This document shows, piece after piece, positions 13,724-19,090 of a stretch of DNA of 19,090 nt. Below the pieces are notes generated by a model. That model ran no database searches and was not told the DNA's origin. It saw nothing but the letters and a program-made list of their open reading frames with translations. The DNA comes from UBA1014 sp964344035 (GTDB lineage: Bacteria > SAR324 > NAC60-12), in NCBI GenBank assembly GCA_964344035.1, contig CAYFLK010000070.1:1-19090 (forward strand), written 5' to 3'. The position numbers were made by a program, and so were the translations under genes. Position 1 is the first letter of the stretch; each line of letters starts with the position of its first letter.

Positions 13724-14602
13724 TCAACTCTCCTGTTTATGTTTATAGAGAAACAACCTGTATGTTTTGAAACGGTTGAATTTTTCTCCGTTCGTGTTTC
13801 CTGAAAGATATTTTCGATGTGCCTGTTCGATTTTACGGCGGAACAGCCAGCTGAAAGCGGTACTGAATTTCGGGTAGTTCTGCCGTGCATAGTAGGCAAC
13901 AGCGTTCCAGGTGGGGACCACAACTTCCAGCATCAAATCGCGCATGAGGTCCAGGGAAGGCGCTGTTTCGGCTGTGATGTCACGCTCCTTTACCAATGAA
14001 AAAGGCTGTGTTTCCACGTATTGCAGGAACCTCCCGATTGCGTGCCCCCCGCTGATCGGGCTTTTTTCTCCGGGCTGAAATGGGGGATTGTTTTGGGGGG
14101 CCTCGTCGCGTTTAAAGAAATCGCATATCAGCACCCAACCTTCCGGTTTGAGGAACCGTTTCATTTGTGCAAAGGCTTCTTCCAGCAGGAGGTACTGAAA
14201 GCTCTCGCTGAAGAGTATCAGATCATAGCGTTTCTTGCCCCGCAAATCTTCAAACCGGCATTCATGGATCAAAACCCTGCTCCCCAGGCGGTCTCGCGCA
14301 AGACCGCTGAGGTGGGGACTAGGCGAAACAGCCTGGACCTCGTATCCGCGTTCGACAAGTTGCTCGGCAAATTTCCCCGAACCGCAGCCGACGTCAAGCA
14401 TGGAACTGACTCCTTCGGGGATGTGATCCAGCAGCAGCCGGGCGTAGTTTTCCTGGGCCTGCAGTACATTTGCCGGTTCTACTTTCAACCCATCGGTCCA
14501 ATATCCGTAATGCAGGTAATCGGTTTTATAAAAATGCTTCGCGAAGGCCAGGCCAATGTCTAGGCCGATGTCCTTCAGTTCGACTTTGTGCGGAGAAGTC
14601 AT
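13724..14602 (-). CDS. Class I SAM-dependent methyltransferase
   Basis: A 292-residue methyltransferase with the glycine-rich SAM motif MLDVGCGSGKF (about residues 68-78), the post-I region VQAVSPSPHLS, and motif IV-like DLILFSESFQYLL. The N-terminal HYGYWTDG resembles small-molecule methyltransferases of the UbiE/tocopherol type, as does the extended C-terminal region rich in aromatic and basic residues. The substrate cannot be named. The frame can begin at a TTG at 14626, but that lies inside a hairpin; ATG 14602 is preferred, without an SD. It follows gap by 39 bases, separated by a strong hairpin. Its stop is one base from the next gene's TTG, so the two are probably translated together. 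Confidence 0.85.
   Translation of the reverse strand: MTSPHKVELKDIGLDIGLAFAKHFYKTDYLHYGYWTDGLKVEPANVLQAQENYARLLLDHIPEGVSSMLDVGCGSGKFAEQLVERGYEVQAVSPSPHLSGLARDRLGSRVLIHECRFEDLRGKKRYDLILFSESFQYLLLEEAFAQMKRFLKPEGWVLICDFFKRDEAPQNNPPFQPGEKSPISGGHAIGRFLQYVETQPFSLVKERDITAETAPSLDLMRDLMLEVVVPTWNAVAYYARQNYPKFSTAFSWLFRRKIEQAHRKYLSGNTNGEKFNRFKTYRLFLYKHKQES
13730..13734 (-). promoter_or_regulatory. SD deciding a TTG start
   Basis: AGGAG on the minus strand, inside the last codons of the methyltransferase, seven bases before the TTG at 13722. It is the best SD in this part of the window and favours the 110-residue form of the next gene. Confidence 0.6.
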
Positions 14603-14614
14603 CAGGAGGGAAGA

Positions 14615-14634
14615 GGGACGGTACAAACCGTCCC
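14615..14634 (-). terminator. Hairpin after gap, possible terminator
   Basis: A perfect 8-base stem, GGGACGGT with ACCGTCCC around a 4-base loop, eight bases beyond the gap stop. The following minus-strand sequence is pyrimidine-rich (TCTTCCCTCC) rather than a T-run, so termination may be partial or the hairpin may protect the upstream mRNA. Confidence 0.5.
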
Positions 14635-14641
14635 GGCGGAT

Positions 14642-15652
14642 TTATGTGTGTGATTCCATGTATTCGATCAAATCCAGCAGCCTGCAGGAATACCCCATCT
14701 CGTTGTCATACCATGAGACGAGTTTAAAGAATCGATCGTTCAGCCCGATTCCGGCCCCGGCATCATAAATGGAAGACATTGTGCTGCCGTTGTAATCGGA
14801 GGAAACTACGTCTTCTTCGGTATACCCGAGGATCCCCTTGAGACTGCTTTCAGAAGCGGATTTCATTGTCTGGTTGATAGCGTCATAGCTGGTGGCGCGA
14901 GAGAGCTTTACAGTCAGGTCCACAACCGAGACATTGGCTGTAGGCACCCTGAAAGCCATCCCGGTCAACTTCCCTGCCACTTCCGGAAGACAGATGGCGA
15001 CTGCCTTCGCCGCTCCGGTGGAAGAGGGGATGATGTTTTGAAATCCTCCGCGTCCTCCACGCATGTCTTTTTTAGAAGGACCATCCACAGTCGGTTGTGT
15101 GGCCGTCACTGCATGGACAGTGGTCATCAGTCCTTCCTCGATGCCGTAGTTGTCGAGCAGCACTTTCACCACCGGCGCCAGGCAGTTGGTGGTGCAGGAG
15201 GCGTTTGAAACAATTGTGTCTTCACGGGCATTGTACTGTTCATGATTGACCCCCATCACCAGCGTGCTGATCTCCTTCGATCTTGCCGGAGCGGATAAAA
15301 CAACCCTCTTCGCGCCTGCTTCCAGATGCTGTTCCGCTTTTTCCTTGGTGGTGAAAAGCCCGGTCGATTCGATTACATAATCCACTCCTAGCCTGCCCCA
15401 GGGAAGTTCTGAAGGATCTCGTTCGGAAAGACACTCCATGATGTGGTCGTTGATACGGATGGCGTCTCCCTCGGCTTTCACCTCTCCCGGGAAGCGACCG
15501 TGGGTGGAATCATACTTAAGGAGATAGGCCAGGTTTTCCGCAGGTACAAGATCGTTGATTGCGACGAACGTTACGTTGGGGTTGTTGATGCCGGCGCGCA
15601 CCACCATCCTGCCGATGCGTCCGAATCCATTAATGCCGATTCTGATGGTCAT
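14642..15652 (-). CDS. gap: Glyceraldehyde-3-phosphate dehydrogenase
   Basis: A 336-residue type I GAPDH, oxidising glyceraldehyde-3-phosphate to 1,3-bisphosphoglycerate in glycolysis. The Rossmann motif INGFGRIGR (residues 7-15) and Asp34 in AINDLVP suggest NAD rather than NADP. The catalytic Cys153 lies in SNASCTTNCLAP, with the partner His in TVHAVTATQ. The C-terminal WYDNEMGYS is intact. Start ATG 15652 is preceded by GGAGA at good spacing. A likely promoter lies at 15720-15748, in the 167-base gap from rpe, so gap can be expressed apart from the pentose phosphate genes while also receiving read-through. The reaction uses a product of transketolase two genes upstream. No unusual features. 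Confidence 0.97.
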   Translation of the reverse strand: MTIRIGINGFGRIGRMVVRAGINNPNVTFVAINDLVPAENLAYLLKYDSTHGRFPGEVKAEGDAIRINDHIMECLSERDPSELPWGRLGVDYVIESTGLFTTKEKAEQHLEAGAKRVVLSAPARSKEISTLVMGVNHEQYNAREDTIVSNASCTTNCLAPVVKVLLDNYGIEEGLMTTVHAVTATQPTVDGPSKKDMRGGRGGFQNIIPSSTGAAKAVAICLPEVAGKLTGMAFRVPTANVSVVDLTVKLSRATSYDAINQTMKSASESSLKGILGYTEEDVVSSDYNGSTMSSIYDAGAGIGLNDRFFKLVSWYDNEMGYSCRLLDLIEYMESHT

Positions 15653-15719
15653 AAGTCTCCATATTGAAGTTGTTGATTGATTTCCCTTGCCAGCCTTCCC
15701 TCAACAGAATGCATAATAC

Positions 15720-15748
15720 TATAAATTCATGAAACCGGCCAGTGTGAA
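15720..15748 (-). promoter_or_regulatory. Possible promoter for gap
   Basis: On the minus strand, TTCACA (15748-15743) and TTTATA (15725-15720) are 17 bases apart. The -35 is five of six to consensus and the -10 is weaker. A TATTAT lies just downstream as an alternative -10. The leader to the gap ATG would be about 60 bases. Confidence 0.35.
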
Positions 15749-15819
15749 GTAGGGGAGCCTGCCGGGTGATTGCAGTAATACAGAAAAGCCGGGCTTGCTT
15801 CAACCAGGAATGTGCTTGT

Positions 15820-16533
15820 TCAGACCAGCCTATCACGGGTGGCTTCGTGTATCAGTCCCTGTATGTTGTTCCGGTATTCCACTACAAGTTCTTTCTCGGA
15901 AGATGCGCTTGCGGAACTGCATGTAAAAACAGCGCTTCCGGCAACGAAGTGCGTGGCGCCCGCCGAAGCAGCCCGCGCGATAGTTTTATTATTGACCCCG
16001 CCGTCGACTTCAATAGGGATCTGCAGACCGCGCTCATCAATCCGCCGGCGCAATGCCGCGATTTTCTGAAAAACCTCCGGCAAAAAAGACTGTCCCCCCC
16101 AACCGGGATTGACCGACATCAGCAGCACCATGTCAAGGTCCGGGTACACCCAGTCCAAAACCTCAAGTGGAGTAGCCGGGTTCAAAGCGGCCGCGGCTTT
16201 AACCCCCTGATCACGGATCATTTTCAGTGCATACTGCAAATGATCGGTTGCCTCGACATGAATGCTGATTACATCGGCCCCCGCTTTGGCGAATGCGGAT
16301 ATGTGTTTTTCCGGATTAGCGATCATCAAGTGTGCGTCAAAAACACAGCCTTCAGGTTTTTTGAACGAAGAGACTGCAACCGGACCGAATGTAATGTTGG
16401 GTACAAAATGACCGTCCATCACATCAAGATGAATCCAGGACGCTCCGGCCTGGCGCGCTCGTTCAATTTCATTTGAAACTTCTCCGAAATCCGCAGACAG
16501 GATCGAGGGAGCTATAACAGGCTGGGGCATCAT
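15820..16533 (-). CDS. rpe: Ribulose-phosphate 3-epimerase
   Basis: A 237-residue TIM-barrel epimerase interconverting ribulose-5-phosphate and xylulose-5-phosphate. Active-site positions are all present: Ser10 in APSILSAD, His35 and Asp37 in HLDVMDGHFVPN, His68 in DAHLMI, and Asp177 in VDGGV. MSVNPGWGGQSF is the conserved phosphate-binding loop region. The start ATG at 16533 overlaps the rpiA stop by four bases (ATGA), so the two are translationally coupled. A second ATG follows at once, so the protein may begin at either. The C-terminal tail after the barrel is ordinary. It belongs to the tkt-rpiA-rpe operon. Confidence 0.96.
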   Translation of the reverse strand: MMPQPVIAPSILSADFGEVSNEIERARQAGASWIHLDVMDGHFVPNITFGPVAVSSFKKPEGCVFDAHLMIANPEKHISAFAKAGADVISIHVEATDHLQYALKMIRDQGVKAAAALNPATPLEVLDWVYPDLDMVLLMSVNPGWGGQSFLPEVFQKIAALRRRIDERGLQIPIEVDGGVNNKTIARAASAGATHFVAGSAVFTCSSASASSEKELVVEYRNNIQGLIHEATRDRLV

Positions 16534-17201
16534 TTACTTTCCTCGGTTATTATTTTTTCTCCACGGGCCATGATCATCATTCCGCACATTCGAACAAACA
16601 ACCCATTTTCCACCACTCCGGGTATGAGGTTCAACTCGGTTTCAAGGGTTCTTGCATCAGGGATTTCCCCGCAGTGACAATCGAGGATCACATTGCCCTC
16701 ATCGGTGACGACTGTTTTTCCATCGCGTTTACGCAAAACAGGGCAGGCGTTCATCTGCTTCAGTTTTTCAAAAACCACCGGCCAGCCAAAGGGAATCACT
16801 TCCACCGGCACAGGGAATGCGCCAAGTTTTTTTACGCGCTTGCTGGAATCTACGATGATAATGTAACGTGATGAGGCGGAGGCAACAATTTTTTCATGAA
16901 GCAGCGCGCCCCCGCCTCCTTTTATCATGTTCAAATCCCCGTCGATTTCATCCGCGCCGTCGATGCAAATATCAATGGACTTAGCCGTGGTGAAATCTAT
17001 GAGGGGGATACCTTCTGAATTTGCATGTTTTTTTGTTTCAAGAGAAGTGGGCACACCGCTGATTTCCAATCCATCCCGCACCCTTTCCCCCAGGCATCTG
17101 ATTGCGTAGGCGGCGGTGGACCCGGTTCCAAGACCAACCACCATCCCGTTTTCAATATGCTTAACAGCAGCTTCCGCGGCTAGTTTTTTTTCGCTGCTCA
17201 T
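16530..17201 (-). CDS. rpiA: Ribose-5-phosphate isomerase A
   Basis: A 223-residue isomerase converting ribose-5-phosphate to ribulose-5-phosphate. Family motifs: GLGTGSTA (23-30), DGADEID with Asp81 and Asp84, and KGGGGALLHEK with Lys94 and the catalytic Glu103. These match the E. coli RpiA numbering exactly. The ATG at 17201 overlaps the tkt stop by four bases (ATGA), and its own stop overlaps rpe in the same way. The three genes therefore form one tightly coupled unit. The length is normal and no residue is missing. Confidence 0.96.
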   Translation of the reverse strand: MSSEKKLAAEAAVKHIENGMVVGLGTGSTAAYAIRCLGERVRDGLEISGVPTSLETKKHANSEGIPLIDFTTAKSIDICIDGADEIDGDLNMIKGGGGALLHEKIVASASSRYIIIVDSSKRVKKLGAFPVPVEVIPFGWPVVFEKLKQMNACPVLRKRDGKTVVTDEGNVILDCHCGEIPDARTLETELNLIPGVVENGLFVRMCGMMIMARGEKIITEESK

Positions 17202-19090
17202 CGTTCTTGCCTTGGAAGTCCACCCGTTCTCTCAATGAAATCCAGTAGCTCTTCTCTGATCGCTTCCGCGGTGAACCCGAATTCACGCCGGAGCACCTGA
17301 AACGGAGCGGAAGCGCCAAACCTGTCCAGCCCGATTACATCTTCAGCAAACTGATACCAGGGATCAGACACACCGGCTTCCACCACCACAACGGGAACCG
17401 ATGGTGGCAGCACTTTAAAATAATAATCAAGGGGTTGTTTTTTGAAACGTTCCACGCACGGCATCGAAACATGTCGAACAGGAACGCCGCTTTCTGAGAT
17501 TGACTTGCCCGCTTCCTGCACCACTCCCCCTTCGGAACCGGTCGAAACCAAAACCAGTTCCGGGTCGTCCCCTTCCGCCGGGTCAGAGACGACATACGCG
17601 CCGTTGCAGATCGATCGCGGATTAAACGATTGCGGACGCTTCAGCATTTCCGTTGTCTGGCGCGAGAGAAACATTGCTGTAGGGTGCGGAGATTCCTTCG
17701 AGTTTTCCAGGCAGCAGGTCCATGAGACCGCGGTTTCCAAACCGTCCGCGGGACGCCACACCTCCAGTCCGGGGATCAAGCGCAGGGCCCAGAGCTGTTC
17801 GACTGGCTGGTGTGTAGGACCGTCCTCGCCGACTCCATAGGAATCATGGGTGAAGACAAACACGGAGGGCAGCCCGGAAATCGCCGCAAGCCTGATGCTC
17901 GGGCGCATAAAATCGGAAAACACCGCAAAGGTGCCGCAAAACGGACGCCATCCTCCAAATAGCTGCAGTCCGTTGGTGATGCCTCCCATCGCGTGTTCCC
18001 GGATGCCGAAGTGGATGTTCCTGCCGGCAAAAGAAGGGTCCGGATTGGAGTGTGAATCAAGCGATGCCGGGACGATGCTTTTCGCGGATTTAATCAGAGT
18101 TTTGTTGCTGGGTTCCAGGTCCGCGGACCCGCCGATGAAGGAAGGCACAAGTTCCGCGATTTTCTGAATCAGCTTTCCTGACAGGTTGCGGGTTGCGTCC
18201 TGCTGACCGCTTATTTCCTTGCATAAAACCTCCAGCAGGTCATGCGGAAGTTCAGCGTTCCAATGTGCGTCCCAAAGCCGCGCTTTTTGCGGATGCTCTT
18301 TTTTCCACAGCTGTAAACGCTCGCGCCATCTCCGGTATTCCTGCTCCCCTTTTTTCCGGCATTCAGCAAAGACCTTGCGGACTTCTTCCGGAACATGAAA
18401 GCGCGGTTCTAGCGGCCACCCTGCCGCAGTTTTGGCAGCATTCAACTCTTCCTCCCCCAACGGGGCCCCGTGAGAAGATGCACTGCCTTCCTTTGTCGGC
18501 GCACCTTTGCCGATCCGGGTTTTCGCCACAATCAAGGAAGGCTGTCCGGGTGTTTCAACAGCGTTCCCTATGCAGTCCGCGATTTGTTCATGATCATGTC
18601 CATCACACTGCTGGACATGCCACCCATAAGCTGAAAAGCGACGGCCTACATCCTCACTCATTGCCAGGCGCGCATCTCCCGCGATGGTAATGTCGTTGCT
18701 GTCATAAAGGGCCACCAGGTTCCCCAATCCTAAATGTCCTGCCCATGAGGCGGTTTCCGATGCAATACCCTCCTGCATGTCGCCGTCGCTGCAAAGCACG
18801 TAGATGCGCTGATCGATCAAGGCATCGGATTCAGTGTTGAACCGTGATGCCAGCATTTTTGCAGCCAGCGCCATCCCCGCGGCATTGCTGAATCCTGAGC
18901 CCAATGGTCCCGTTGTGCATTCAACCCCCGGCGTGAGTGGATATTCCGGATGTCCCGGGGTTTTGCTGCCCCACTGGCGGAAACTTTTCAGGTCCTTCAA
19001 TGAAACAGGATACCCCGCAAGGTGGAGGAGCGAGTAGAGCAGCATCGATGCATGTCCCGCCGACAGAATGAAACGATCCCGATTGGGCCA
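17198..19090 (-). CDS. tkt: Transketolase, N-terminus outside the window
   Basis: 631 residues of a TPP-dependent transketolase are visible, and the frame is still open at the window edge. About 50 N-terminal residues should lie beyond it. The first residues, NRDRFILSAGHAS, contain a conserved active-site His. The TPP-binding region reads CSDGDMQEG (first Gly of the usual GDG replaced by Ser) followed by ALYDSNDIT. GSASSHGAPLG and the pyrimidine-domain GIREHAMGGI (catalytic Glu) are intact, as is FVFTHDSYGVGEDGPTHQP. It transfers two-carbon units between pentose phosphates and glycolytic sugars. It is first of the visible minus-strand operon and overlaps rpiA by four bases. Any promoter is outside the window. 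Confidence 0.96.
   Translation of the reverse strand, partial: WPNRDRFILSAGHASMLLYSLLHLAGYPVSLKDLKSFRQWGSKTPGHPEYPLTPGVECTTGPLGSGFSNAAGMALAAKMLASRFNTESDALIDQRIYVLCSDGDMQEGIASETASWAGHLGLGNLVALYDSNDITIAGDARLAMSEDVGRRFSAYGWHVQQCDGHDHEQIADCIGNAVETPGQPSLIVAKTRIGKGAPTKEGSASSHGAPLGEEELNAAKTAAGWPLEPRFHVPEEVRKVFAECRKKGEQEYRRWRERLQLWKKEHPQKARLWDAHWNAELPHDLLEVLCKEISGQQDATRNLSGKLIQKIAELVPSFIGGSADLEPSNKTLIKSAKSIVPASLDSHSNPDPSFAGRNIHFGIREHAMGGITNGLQLFGGWRPFCGTFAVFSDFMRPSIRLAAISGLPSVFVFTHDSYGVGEDGPTHQPVEQLWALRLIPGLEVWRPADGLETAVSWTCCLENSKESPHPTAMFLSRQTTEMLKRPQSFNPRSICNGAYVVSDPAEGDDPELVLVSTGSEGGVVQEAGKSISESGVPVRHVSMPCVERFKKQPLDYYFKVLPPSVPVVVVEAGVSDPWYQFAEDVIGLDRFGASAPFQVLRREFGFTAEAIREELLDFIERTGGLPRQER

Noticed and set aside
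13724..13923. Upstream extension of the phage-type gene to 177 residues
   Set aside because: It would overlap the methyltransferase C-terminus by about 200 bases and ignore the AGGAG-TTG start.
15766..16476. 236-codon plus-strand frame opposite rpe
   Set aside because: Antisense to a complete rpe with all active-site residues; no independent support.

Overview
This window looks like a bacterial chromosome segment of moderate GC. It carries housekeeping genes, interrupted by gaps full of short palindromic interspersed repeats. Several starts lack a clear Shine-Dalgarno (SD) sequence and a few use TTG. The gene set (tig-clpP-clpX followed by a PfkB adenosine kinase; tkt-rpiA-rpe with gap) and the repeat style would fit an environmental Verrucomicrobiota/PVC-type bacterium. 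That placement is inference only: no rRNA or other phylogenetic marker is present.

Layout. 50-4387 is an accessory block: an MFS transporter (minus), a diverging AstE/AspA-type zinc deacylase, a class V aminotransferase broken by a frameshift, and a lone CheY-like receiver protein (minus), also frameshifted. 4388-5009 is a repeat-rich gap ending in a good sigma70-type promoter with two inverted repeats. 5010-9368 (plus) is the protein quality-control operon tig-clpP-clpX followed by an adenosine-kinase-like gene. 9369-9744 is a second repeat gap with an elaborate palindrome. 9745-12988 (plus) has a U32 (TrhP-like) protein, a small possible membrane protein, a cupin and an RluD-type pseudouridine synthase. 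12989-13389 is a third repeat gap between convergent genes. 13390-19090 (minus) reads, in transcription order, transketolase (N-terminus beyond the window), rpiA and rpe joined by ATGA overlaps, then gap with its own likely promoter, a SAM methyltransferase, and a small phage-type protein translationally coupled to it.

How the genes work together. ClpX unfolds substrates for ClpP, and trigger factor folds nascent chains at the ribosome. Tkt, RpiA and Rpe form most of the non-oxidative pentose phosphate pathway, and Gap consumes the glyceraldehyde-3-phosphate it releases. The transporter-deacylase-aminotransferase cluster would fit uptake, deacylation and transamination of an amino-acid-like compound, but the aminotransferase is broken as read.

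I found no prophage, CRISPR array, rRNA or tRNA, and no clearly new multi-gene system. The best leads are the repeat families, the methyltransferase/phage-type gene pair, the structured element at 9491-9584, and the paired inverted repeats before tig.
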